Part shown: piece by piece, positions 35,157 through 43,359 of the stretch | How the letters are laid out: the number at the start of each line of letters is the position of its first letter | Position numbering within the stretch: the first letter of the stretch is position 1 | Assembly (NCBI GenBank): GCA_045643145.1 | Contig: JAZUKG010000203.1 | Coordinates: 11,292 to 75,291, forward strand | Reading direction: 5' to 3' | From: SVFI01 sp045643145 | Lineage (GTDB): Bacteria; Bacillota; Clostridia; Lachnospirales; Lachnospiraceae | Length of the DNA: 64,000 bases | Notes under the pieces: generated by a model | Seen by the model: the letters and a program-made list of their open reading frames with translations, nothing else | The model's database searches: none | What the model was told of the DNA's origin: nothing | Made by a program: the position numbers and the translations under genes

Positions 35157-35978
35157 CTATTTTTTATCCACGCCTTCATTCAGGCTTCCGCTTCGAAAGC
35201 CCTGCAAATCCAGGGTAACATAGGAAAACCCAATTTCCTTTAATCTCTTTGTGACCTTCTCATAAAAACCATCCTTCATCAGCTTTTCAATTTCTGAAGG
35301 AAGGAGTTCTATTCTGGCCAGATTATGATGAGATCTGACTCGCAGCTGAGAAAAGCCCTGTTCAAACAAATAACTTTCAGCCTGCTCCACCATTTCCAGC
35401 TTTTCCAGTGTAATCTCCTCACCATACGGAATGCGTGAGGCCAGACAGGCTAGCGATGGCATATTCGCACTCTCCAATCCTCTTTTGGCAGAAAGCGAGC
35501 GAATCTGTGCCTTGGTCAGACCGGCCTGTTGCATCGGGCTCAAGATATTCAGTTCTCTAAGAGCCTTCATTCCAGGTCTGTAATCTGACAAATCATCATA
35601 ATTTGAGCCTTCTATTACATATTCAAAGCCATGCTCCTGAGCTTCTCTGACAATCGCCTGAAAAAGCATCTTTTTACAATGATAGCATCTGTCCTTTGGA
35701 TTTTCTCTAAACTCCTTTAGAGAAAGCGGATCTGCCTGGATGACCGATAACGGTATTTGCTTCTGTTTACAAAATGCTACCGCCTTATCCTTTTCGTCCT
35801 GCGCCATACAGGCAGAACTGATACTGATTGCCAGCACTCGTCCCGGCAGTATTTCGTTAGCTATGTCTAACAAAAATGTAGAATCCACACCTGCCGAAAA
35901 AGCGACTGCCACCTTATTCAGTTCTTTCAATTTTTCAACTAATTTATCGTATGCTTCCAATTGTTTTTTCCTATTCAT
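35157..35978 (-). CDS. larE: ATP-dependent sacrificial sulfur transferase LarE
   Basis: 273 residues. LarE adenylates the cofactor precursor and donates sulfur from its own cysteine. The PP-loop is FSAGVDST (27-34). A Cys pair RCYHCK lies at 98-101, and Cys178 in PSLACLASRIPYG sits where the sacrificial cysteine (Cys176 in Lactiplantibacillus) is found, so this looks like the single-cysteine, self-sacrificing type rather than an iron-sulfur one. Its ATG overlaps the end of the SGNH esterase gene by 8 bp (ATGAATAG), a strong sign of translational coupling to a gene with no known link to the cofactor. Confidence 0.96.
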   Translation of the reverse strand: MNRKKQLEAYDKLVEKLKELNKVAVAFSAGVDSTFLLDIANEILPGRVLAISISSACMAQDEKDKAVAFCKQKQIPLSVIQADPLSLKEFRENPKDRCYHCKKMLFQAIVREAQEHGFEYVIEGSNYDDLSDYRPGMKALRELNILSPMQQAGLTKAQIRSLSAKRGLESANMPSLACLASRIPYGEEITLEKLEMVEQAESYLFEQGFSQLRVRSHHNLARIELLPSEIEKLMKDGFYEKVTKRLKEIGFSYVTLDLQGFRSGSLNEGVDKK

Positions 35979-37671
35979 TCACATACCCAAAGCCCAGAAT
36001 AGAGAACTGCTTTTGCTCATCTCCTGCTTTCATGGCAATTTCAACGGTATGTTTCTTTACTTCCTGTTCACGTAGTACAATTACTGCATTTGGATGTGTC
36101 CATCCGATATCATGCGGATTGTAGCAAAGCATCTCTTTTCCGTCAACTTTTACCACCGCACTGCCTACTGCATTATCTGCAGAGTCCTTGGCCACCAGCA
36201 TTAATATCCTGCAGTCAATCTCAAAACGCAGTGGTTCGTTTGATGCTCCGATATGCATCCAGTTATCCGGAAAGGTCGGAGTTGCCAGAGCGTCCTTGTC
36301 CAGCTCAACATTCTGAAGTTCTGTATCGGTATCGGTAAAGGAACCCTCCTCAACCCTGATATCCGGATTGGTATATTTTCGGTCAAAATATTTTACCTTT
36401 TCAAAATCACCACTCATGGCAATTGGCGGATTCACTAAATCCTTTTTTTCTGCCATATCGGCTGCCTTTTCAAAATATCTTTTCAGGCAATCTGCCATGA
36501 GAGTATGTCCGATATTGGAAGGATGATACATATCATAAAAGAACTGTCTCTTGGTAACAACACGTCCTTTCTCTTTTTCCAGTGCAAACTGCCCTGTCAC
36601 AGCGTCCATGATACTGATCATCGGAACCTGGTATTTTTCTCCGATTGGAATCAGGCGATCCTGCAGATTCCAGTCAAAGGCAAATACGGAGAATAATAAA
36701 ATGACTGCCGGCTGATTTTCACTGTTCCAAATCTTTCGCATCAATCCTTCATAGCATTCTCCCTTGGTTTCATCGCCCTCATCATTTACCGCGAATTCGA
36801 TGATAACGATATCCGGTGTTCTCTTTCCAAACTGAAGAACATCCTTTTCATAACGAACCACGCCAAGTTCTGAAGGTGTGCCCCCGATACCCGCCTTGAT
36901 GAAATGGATGTGATCCATGTTTTCACCGCCAAATAAGTCGGCGAAGGCTTCATAGCCCAGTCTGGCATAACAGTTATGGGCAATCGGAACCGCACCGGCT
37001 CCCTGTCTAATAGAACCACCAATAAACGCTACTGTCACATCCTCGCCGTTTTTTGCTTTATTGATTGCTTTTAAAATTCTCTCATTGTTTCCCATGCTGA
37101 CAATGGACTGATCCAGCAATGCGCTATATGCAGCAGAAGTTACATCTACCTGTTCATCCTCTTCCAGCTCCGGTACGTCATACTCATCCTTTACATAGAC
37201 TGTTACCGTCACATCTGCGAGCTCTAATCCATCCGGGAATTCAATTTCAAACTGTCCGATGATATTATCATCCTCTGACCACTTTACTTCGTCAAACGGA
37301 ATCATGACTTCGACTCCGTTGGCAGTTACATCACAGTACACATGAGAACCTGAATTGTATACATCCTGATGTCCGTACATAATCAGTCCAAACTGAAACT
37401 TTGCACTCGTATCTGCTGCCGTAATAGAAATACCCAGAGCAGTGACCATATCTTCAATGCCCTTTGCGGTCTCCAGATTCTTTAGAATGCGCTCATCTTT
37501 TACGCCTCCGGTAATCTGAGTCGCACTGATGATTCTGCCGTCATTCAGATAAATTTCCATGGTTCTTCTGCCACTGTTTCGAAGTACCGGCTGAATCTTT
37601 AAATCCTTGTATAATAAATATCCTTTTCCCTTTTTTGTCGGATCCTTTGGAGCCACAATACCTAAACTCAT
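35971..37671 (-). CDS. SGNH/GDSL hydrolase, probable carbohydrate esterase
   Basis: 566 residues from the ATG at 37671, with AAAGGAG upstream. Residues 1-200 form a beta-rich domain. The SGNH hydrolase domain follows: block I IGGSIRQGAGA (Ser220 as nucleophile), block II Gly in GIGGTPSELG, block III Asn in FAVNDEGD, and block V DMYHPSNIGH (Asp and His). The last 120 residues are another beta-sandwich. No signal peptide is present, so it works in the cytoplasm. Together with the GH3 and GH5 genes upstream it probably removes acyl groups from imported oligosaccharides, as CE-type SGNH enzymes do. Translationally coupled to larE. Confidence 0.85.
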   Translation of the reverse strand: MSLGIVAPKDPTKKGKGYLLYKDLKIQPVLRNSGRRTMEIYLNDGRIISATQITGGVKDERILKNLETAKGIEDMVTALGISITAADTSAKFQFGLIMYGHQDVYNSGSHVYCDVTANGVEVMIPFDEVKWSEDDNIIGQFEIEFPDGLELADVTVTVYVKDEYDVPELEEDEQVDVTSAAYSALLDQSIVSMGNNERILKAINKAKNGEDVTVAFIGGSIRQGAGAVPIAHNCYARLGYEAFADLFGGENMDHIHFIKAGIGGTPSELGVVRYEKDVLQFGKRTPDIVIIEFAVNDEGDETKGECYEGLMRKIWNSENQPAVILLFSVFAFDWNLQDRLIPIGEKYQVPMISIMDAVTGQFALEKEKGRVVTKRQFFYDMYHPSNIGHTLMADCLKRYFEKAADMAEKKDLVNPPIAMSGDFEKVKYFDRKYTNPDIRVEEGSFTDTDTELQNVELDKDALATPTFPDNWMHIGASNEPLRFEIDCRILMLVAKDSADNAVGSAVVKVDGKEMLCYNPHDIGWTHPNAVIVLREQEVKKHTVEIAMKAGDEQKQFSILGFGYVNE

Positions 37672-37736
37672 GTTCTTTTCTCCTTTATTATTTCTTGTCA
37701 ATCGTGACAAATCGTGACCTTGTCAAGCCCTTATTC

Positions 37737-40523
37737 TTATCTGTCTCTCGGTTCCAGTTCTCTGTCATATTTAAATGTAATCTGAGATAAATCAAGTCCG
37801 TTTCGAGATACAAACAATCTCATGACTGCAAATCTGGAATAAAGAATTGCTTCACATTCCAATGAGATTTCTTTACCTTCACTGCCATGGAAGGTAAATA
37901 CATGAAGCGGGAAGCCATTAAAGAACAGAGTACACGGAAGCTGTGCCAGTTCTCCCAGGTCTGACTTTCCGGTTAATGTCACTTTATAAATACCCGGCTT
38001 TTTGACATCCATAGCCAGGATGTAACTGGTATCCTTTTTAGATGGCGGATCCAAAAGTGAAACCTCTCTGCAACCATCCAGCACCATGAATTCCACATCA
38101 CTGGTATCCACATCTGTTGCATCCTTTGGTCGGTTGATGATTTCTACCTCATCATTTATCTTCATAAGTCTCGCCATAGCCTGTGAATTCATAGCTACCT
38201 CACAGACATTTTTAGCTCCTCTTTGAAGCTCCGCTCTGGTCAGTCTGCCGTCCTGTAGTGCCTCCATGGTATTGTCCCCGGAATCATTCTTTTCTCCGTT
38301 CGGGCAGCACATATATAAATCATTTTGAGCGCGTACCATGGCAGCAAAATTGATGAAATCCGGATCTTTTCCGCGTTCACTGATTTTTGCCCACCAGTCG
38401 GTCATAACGACGCCCTTAAAGCCCCACTGCTTTCTCAAAATCGTAGTAGTTAAATCATATATACCGGCAGTCCACAAACCATTTACACTGCCATAGGTAG
38501 TCATTACGGTATATGCTTTTGCTTCCTTGACAGCCATTTCAAAGCCTTTTAGATAAATCTCTCTCAACGCTCTTTCTGAGATAACAGAATCTGTGAAATG
38601 ACGCTTCTTTTCCTGATTGTTTCCGCAGAAATGCTTGATGGTTCCTGTCACTCCATACTTGTGCAGACCACGAATCATAGCCACTGCCATGACACCTGTC
38701 ATATACGGATCCTCTGAAAAATATTCAAAGTTTCGTCCGTTCAGAGGATGTCTGTGAATATTCATACCAGGTCCCAGCAAACACTCTACCTTGTTGGCAA
38801 TCATTTCCATACCGGTAAATTCGTACAGCTGTGTCACGATTTCCGGGTTAAAGGTAGAAGCAATCAAAGTACCGTTTGGCAATGAAAAGGCCTTGGTACC
38901 ACAGTCAAGACGCATACCCGACGGACCATCATCACAGCACACCGCCGGAACACCTTTTTGAACCAATGCAGCTGATACTCCGCCAAAGGCAGAAGCAGTT
39001 CCCGGCGTTACTCTGGCACTTCCCATACCTTCGCCTCGAACCAGCGAACACAGTTCTTCGTCGCTTAGCTGAGCAACAAACTCATCCATTGTTGCCTTTT
39101 TATGATATACATCAGAAAGCTTGATTCCCATATCTTTCGTCACAGGGATCTCAGCCGGTAGTCTCTGCGCTCTTCTTTTATCCATATCAAAATTAGCTGT
39201 CGCTACTTTTTCCATGGTTAATTTGAGACTTCCGTCTTCCTGCTCAGAAGGCTTCATCACCTCAAAATCGAGTACAGGTGCCAATGCTTCTTCCAGCTGC
39301 TCCAGTACCAGATTCTCTTCTATCGTAAAATCAAATACACTCTTGGCAAGTGATACATCCGTTCCTACGCAGATTTCATATTTTCCTTTTTCCAGTAACC
39401 AGCAGGATTTGTTGCCGGTAACTCCGCTATCATCATAGGAAGCCATTTTATCAAAGGAAATAGTCAGCTCTACATCTTCCTTTTCACCCGGCCCGAGTAT
39501 TCCGGTCTTGGCAAAGCCAACTAAATTTTTCACCGGTTTTCCGAGCATTCCCTGAGGTGGATTGACATAGACCTGTACGACCTCTTTTCCGGCCATAGCA
39601 CCGGTATTTGTTACCTGAACTGACAGGTTTACCTCCCGGCGGTCCATAGTCAGGTTTGCAGCAGTTACCTTTACATCAAAATCGGTATAGGATAATCCAA
39701 AACCAAACGGAAATCTGACTTTGTCCCTGGCAAAGGTTTCAAAATATCGATAGCCGACATAGACATCCTCCTGATAGAAGTTTCGTACTTCACTGCCAAA
39801 GTTTTTATCCGAAGGGTAATCCTGAATCTCATATGCGATGGTATCGACGAGCTTTCCGCTCGGACTAACGAGGCCTGTTAACACATCCGCCGTTCCGCTT
39901 CCTCCTGTCATACCGCCCTGCCATACATACATTACAGCATCCGGATTATAGCTATCCATAAAGCTCATATCCATAATGCCACCGACATTCAAAAGGACAA
40001 CCATTTGATCAAAGGCTTTACGTACCTTTTCAAGCATTTCATTTTCTAAATCCGTAAATAAATAAGACCCTTGTGTAAGAGTCACATCCTGATCCTCTCC
40101 GGCAGTTCTTCCGATGATGACAATTGCCACATCACTGTCTTTTGCAGCCTTTTGTACCACCTCATCACTAAGGGGCATTTCCTTTTGAGACCATGGTTCT
40201 GTTCCCCAGCCCATCCCCTCTTCAAAAGGGTTTTCTTTTTCCCATTCTGTATAAATATCTATCAGTTCTTCATTTAAAAGAACCCTGTTACTTTCTTTTA
40301 ATCCATCCACAATTCCGGTCACACTGGTCACATTAACCATACCACCGGAACCTGTTCCGCTTTTGTAATAATGAGACTGAATTCGTCCAAAAACAGACAC
40401 CCTGCTCCCCTCTTTTAACGGAAGCACAGACTTGTCGTTTTTTAACAGAACACATCCCTCTGCCACTACTTCTCTCGCCTTTTGTAAATATACGTTCCAA
40501 TCAAGTATTAACTTATTTCCCAT
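37737..40523 (-). CDS. GH3 beta-glucosidase with swapped domain order
   Basis: 928 residues. The order is inverted compared with most GH3 enzymes: the C-terminal-type alpha/beta sandwich comes first (residues 15-260, VAEGCVLLKNDKSVLPL ... RFPFGFGLSYTDF), then a fibronectin-III-like domain (about 285-370), then the TIM barrel (about 480-760) with GPGMNIHRHPLNGRNFEYFSEDP, TIKHFCGNN and the nucleophile Asp709 in VVMTDWW. The order is known from Ruminococcus albus and Butyrivibrio enzymes. A further beta-rich domain of about 120 residues ends the protein and may bind carbohydrate. No signal peptide is present. It cleaves beta-glucosides from oligosaccharide ends in the cytoplasm. The start has GGAAGG, and a strong promoter lies 140 bp upstream. 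Confidence 0.93.
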   Translation of the reverse strand: MGNKLILDWNVYLQKAREVVAEGCVLLKNDKSVLPLKEGSRVSVFGRIQSHYYKSGTGSGGMVNVTSVTGIVDGLKESNRVLLNEELIDIYTEWEKENPFEEGMGWGTEPWSQKEMPLSDEVVQKAAKDSDVAIVIIGRTAGEDQDVTLTQGSYLFTDLENEMLEKVRKAFDQMVVLLNVGGIMDMSFMDSYNPDAVMYVWQGGMTGGSGTADVLTGLVSPSGKLVDTIAYEIQDYPSDKNFGSEVRNFYQEDVYVGYRYFETFARDKVRFPFGFGLSYTDFDVKVTAANLTMDRREVNLSVQVTNTGAMAGKEVVQVYVNPPQGMLGKPVKNLVGFAKTGILGPGEKEDVELTISFDKMASYDDSGVTGNKSCWLLEKGKYEICVGTDVSLAKSVFDFTIEENLVLEQLEEALAPVLDFEVMKPSEQEDGSLKLTMEKVATANFDMDKRRAQRLPAEIPVTKDMGIKLSDVYHKKATMDEFVAQLSDEELCSLVRGEGMGSARVTPGTASAFGGVSAALVQKGVPAVCCDDGPSGMRLDCGTKAFSLPNGTLIASTFNPEIVTQLYEFTGMEMIANKVECLLGPGMNIHRHPLNGRNFEYFSEDPYMTGVMAVAMIRGLHKYGVTGTIKHFCGNNQEKKRHFTDSVISERALREIYLKGFEMAVKEAKAYTVMTTYGSVNGLWTAGIYDLTTTILRKQWGFKGVVMTDWWAKISERGKDPDFINFAAMVRAQNDLYMCCPNGEKNDSGDNTMEALQDGRLTRAELQRGAKNVCEVAMNSQAMARLMKINDEVEIINRPKDATDVDTSDVEFMVLDGCREVSLLDPPSKKDTSYILAMDVKKPGIYKVTLTGKSDLGELAQLPCTLFFNGFPLHVFTFHGSEGKEISLECEAILYSRFAVMRLFVSRNGLDLSQITFKYDRELEPRDR

Positions 40524-40625
40524 ACGATTTTCCTTCCCATTTTTGCGTCGACTGTTTTACAATCGAGGCCATTCACTGTTTTCATATATTACTTGACACT
40601 ACCTTTTCTATACAATAAATTACAA

Positions 40626-40651
40626 AAAGCTTTCTTATCCTATAAAAAAGC
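40626..40651 (-). terminator. Possible weak terminator after the GH5 gene
   Basis: Minus strand AGCTTTTT - TATAGGATA - AGAAAGCT (8 pairs, one G-T) followed by TTTTTG. It ends about 95 bp past the GH5 stop but also lies just downstream of the GH3 promoter, so an attenuator role is equally possible. The stem is AT-rich and weak. Confidence 0.4.
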
Positions 40652-40660
40652 TGCAACTCG

Positions 40661-40689
40661 ATTATAAAGTTTCACCTAGGTAAAATCAA
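40661..40689 (-). promoter_or_regulatory. Promoter of the GH3-SGNH-lar unit
   Basis: Minus-strand -35 TTGATT (40689-40684), 17-bp spacer, -10 TATAAT (40666-40661). The spacer contains a palindrome centred on CCTAGG (TTTACCTAGGTGAAA), a candidate operator. Confidence 0.7.
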
Positions 40690-40720
40690 GAAAATTTAAG
40701 TGAAAAGAATGTGTCCAATT

Positions 40721-41650
40721 CTAAAAGTTTTGTAAAATGTCCAAATACCAAAGAGCCTGTTCTCTCAGGTCTTCTTTTACAAATCCGCTGACTTTTTCGC
40801 AGGTCGGAACAAAGAATGCTGTATCCTCATCCTTGTTTGACAAATTCCAGATACAATAGCTGGTCTGGCACTCATTAAAGAGTTTGATCCAGATATTTCC
40901 CTGTTCTTTGTTGATATTGTTGTCACCGCTGGCATCTGTAATACCAAACTCACTACAGAAAATAGGAAGTCCCTTGTCATAGTATTCCTTGAACAGATTT
41001 CTCAGTTCTTCTCTGTGTGTATCTGCATAAAAGTGAATGACATACATAACATTTTCCGAACGACTAACCGGATTTGCATAGGCTTCGTCTACTCTCTGAG
41101 ACCATACCGGTGTACCTACTAAAATGATACTGTCTTTATCATTTTTTCGAATAATTTCAATCATTTCATCTGCATAAGTCTTTACATCTGCCCAGGTTGC
41201 TTCTACATTCGGCTCGTTGCAAAGCTCATAAATCACATTGTCATAATCTGCATATTTTTTTGACATTTCTTCCCAGAAAACTCTCGCCTGATCCACATGC
41301 ATCAGCGGATTGGAATCACTCAGGATATGCCAGTCGATAATGACATACAACCCCAGCTCCTTTGCATATTCCACGCCGTCAAAAATAACCTTTTTGATGC
41401 GTTCTCTGTTGGCATCATCACCCACACAATATCCGTCCTTTTCTGCGGTATACATTGCCAGACGAACGACATCCACCTTCCATTCATCACGCATTTGAAG
41501 GAACATTTCCCTATTGATAAACTGCGGAAATTCCGGAATCGAATGTGAACTGATTCCGCGAAGCTGTACAATCTCGCCCTTTGCATCCACGAGATTTCTG
41601 CCTTTGACTGCTAATTTTTGATACTTTTCTACCGGTGTCACACCACTCAT
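40721..41650 (-). CDS. GH5 endoglucanase-type hydrolase, no signal peptide
   Basis: 309 residues covering only the catalytic (beta/alpha)8 barrel of GH5 (subfamily 2-like). Key residues: RLAMY and DWH on the early strands, acid/base Glu146 in LCNEPN, His and Tyr in VIHFYAD, nucleophile Glu234 in CSEFGITD, and the Trp of CIWNLSNKDE. It hydrolyses beta-1,4-glucan or related chains with retention. Unlike most cellulases it has no export signal, no binding module and no linker, which points to intracellular action on imported oligosaccharides. GAGGT precedes the ATG. It lies upstream of the GH3 gene with a 197-bp gap. Confidence 0.92.
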   Translation of the reverse strand: MSGVTPVEKYQKLAVKGRNLVDAKGEIVQLRGISSHSIPEFPQFINREMFLQMRDEWKVDVVRLAMYTAEKDGYCVGDDANRERIKKVIFDGVEYAKELGLYVIIDWHILSDSNPLMHVDQARVFWEEMSKKYADYDNVIYELCNEPNVEATWADVKTYADEMIEIIRKNDKDSIILVGTPVWSQRVDEAYANPVSRSENVMYVIHFYADTHREELRNLFKEYYDKGLPIFCSEFGITDASGDNNINKEQGNIWIKLFNECQTSYCIWNLSNKDEDTAFFVPTCEKVSGFVKEDLREQALWYLDILQNF

Positions 41651-41703
41651 ATTCTTTTACCTCATTTTTTTCATGGTAGTTTTTATAGTTCTAATTTCGT
41701 GAA

Positions 41704-41734
41704 AAAGGATTCCGAAAAATTTCCGGAATCCCTT
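41704..41734 (-). terminator. Terminator of the chemoreceptor gene
   Basis: Minus strand AAGGGATTCCG - GAAATTTTT - CGGAATCCTTTTT; the stem is about 10-11 bp and is followed by T residues. Confidence 0.8.
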
Positions 41735-41763
41735 ATATACGCTTTCCATTTATTATCCGACAA

Positions 41764-43077
41764 TTAGTAAATCTGGAACATATTTAATTCGCCGGTTAAT
41801 TCATCAGAAACACCGTAAAGTTTAACGGTAGCTTCCTTGATTTCACTAATGGTTGCAGCCAGTTCTTCTGCTGAAGCTGCTGTTTCCTGAGTAGAAGCTG
41901 CGTTCTGTTCTGCAATAGCTGATAAGCTTTCAACAGAACCCATAACTGTATTCTTTGCACCTGCCAATACTTCTGTACTGCCGGCAATGGTTTCTACGCC
42001 GTCTATTGTAACTAAAAGACCCTGATTTACATTGTCAAATGCTCTCTTGGTAGCCTGAACCTTGTCAGCCTGTAATCCGATAATTGCATCTACTGTATTC
42101 ATAGTCTTAACAGCCTGTTCTGACTCTTCCAAAAGGTTTTTGATAATTGCTTCAATGGTCTTTGCAGACTGATTTGACTGTTCAGCCAGGTTTTTAATCT
42201 GCTCTGCAACAACGGCAAAACCTCTACCGCTTTCACCGGCTCTGGCTGCTTCAATACTGGCATTTAATGCTAAAAGGTTTGTTTCATTTGCAATAGAAGC
42301 AATCAGCTCAGTGGCTTTATGAATTTCCTGTGCGGATTCATTGGTTGTATTTGTCTGCTGATAAATAACAGCAATCTGTGCTTTTACCTTTTCTGAAATA
42401 CCCTCAAGGTCTTCTACGCTTTCTACACCGGCCTGACCGGCTCTCTTCATCGCATCTGCATTGTTCATAAGATTCTGAACTGCTGCCGATGTCTGTTCAA
42501 TTCCGTCACCAATCTGAAGAATCGCTTCTGATACATTCTGAGTTTCAGATGCCTGAAGTGTCGCTCCGTTTGCCATATCTGACATAGAACGTGCTACATC
42601 ATCACTGGCATTGCTGGTCTGATTTGCCATTTTTTCAAGCTTCTCAGAAGCATTTACAATCACATCAGAGGTCGTTCCAACTTTAGCAATCAACTTGGCG
42701 AGCGACTTAATGACTTCATCTGTATGTCTGGCAAGATTTCCCATTTCATCGAGTCTCTTCATATCCTTGCTCGGAATAGCTGCTGTTAAATTTCCTGTAG
42801 CTGCGCTGTCCAAAACGGCGATGGTTCTGTTTAATGAATTTACGATTTCCCATGCTGTCAATCTAACCGCAACCGCTGTACCGACAATCAACACGATGAC
42901 TACCGGAACCATCTTTCCATTCAGTTTTGCCAATACTTCTTTTGGTATGTCACCCTTAAGTCCAATCATACAAAAGAATGCAACTGCAAGTACAGCTATC
43001 AGCATTGGTATCATGGCTAATAACATGATTTTTGTTTTCAGTGTAAAAAAGTTCCTTTTTTTTGCTTCGTTTTCCAT
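41764..43077 (-). CDS. Methyl-accepting chemotaxis protein without a sensor domain
   Basis: 437 residues. Two membrane spans (about residues 16-38 and 55-74) are separated by only about 17 residues, so there is no extracytoplasmic ligand domain. A HAMP-like linker (about 75-128, NSLNRTIAVLDSAATGNLTAAIP) leads to the signalling coiled coil, whose hairpin tip is the conserved segment ETNLLALNASIEAARAGESGRGFAVVAEQIKNLAEQS that binds CheA and CheW. Candidate methylation sites flank it (ASTQETAASAEELAATISEI). It would transduce an internal or membrane-state signal to the flagellar motor or another Che-type pathway. No flagellar or che genes are in the window. Confidence 0.92.
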   Translation of the reverse strand: MENEAKKRNFFTLKTKIMLLAMIPMLIAVLAVAFFCMIGLKGDIPKEVLAKLNGKMVPVVIVLIVGTAVAVRLTAWEIVNSLNRTIAVLDSAATGNLTAAIPSKDMKRLDEMGNLARHTDEVIKSLAKLIAKVGTTSDVIVNASEKLEKMANQTSNASDDVARSMSDMANGATLQASETQNVSEAILQIGDGIEQTSAAVQNLMNNADAMKRAGQAGVESVEDLEGISEKVKAQIAVIYQQTNTTNESAQEIHKATELIASIANETNLLALNASIEAARAGESGRGFAVVAEQIKNLAEQSNQSAKTIEAIIKNLLEESEQAVKTMNTVDAIIGLQADKVQATKRAFDNVNQGLLVTIDGVETIAGSTEVLAGAKNTVMGSVESLSAIAEQNAASTQETAASAEELAATISEIKEATVKLYGVSDELTGELNMFQIY

Positions 43078-43234
43078 AACACTACACCTCTGACCCTCAT
43101 TTTTTGTAATTTTGCATAATCATTTCATCTTTTTTGTTTCATAATTGTAACATATTCACATGAGATTGAAAAGCAATTTTTCGCAGAAAAATAGAATAAA
43201 TTGACTTTTCCTTTAGCACTCTGGTAGGACAAGA

Positions 43235-43263
43235 TTGCATAAACACTAAATGTAGTATAAGAT
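43235..43263 (+). promoter_or_regulatory. Probable promoter of the EamA transporter leader
   Basis: -35 TTGCAT (43235-43240), 17-bp spacer, -10 TAAGAT (43258-43263). Transcription would start near 43270, right before the structured element at 43279-43336. Confidence 0.5.
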
Positions 43264-43278
43264 AGTTAGAAATGCGTC

Positions 43279-43336
43279 TATACGACCTGGCTTGGCAGGA
43301 TTTATACCATGAATCCTCGAGGCAATGGGTAGTATA
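43279..43336 (+). promoter_or_regulatory. Structured 5' leader of unknown class before the EamA transporter gene
   Basis: Outer stem TATAC-g-ACCT (43279-43288) with GGGT-a-GTATA (43327-43336), 9 pairs around one G-A mismatch; inner hairpin AGGATT / AATCCT (43297-43302 / 43312-43317) with a 9-base loop starting TATACC. The loop TATAC is a second copy of the outer-stem 5' strand, so both can compete for GTATA. An alternative hairpin CCTG/CAGG (43286-43289 / 43296-43299) is also possible. It matches no riboswitch class I know. Confidence 0.5.
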
Positions 43337-43359
43337 AGGAAAACTATGGAGAATTACAA

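Noticed and set aside
43270..43359. tRNA gene or known riboswitch before the EamA transporter
   Set aside because: No T-loop, acceptor stem or CCA-type end; motifs of guanidine, preQ1, purine, fluoride and c-di-GMP aptamers do not match. Retained as an unassigned leader.
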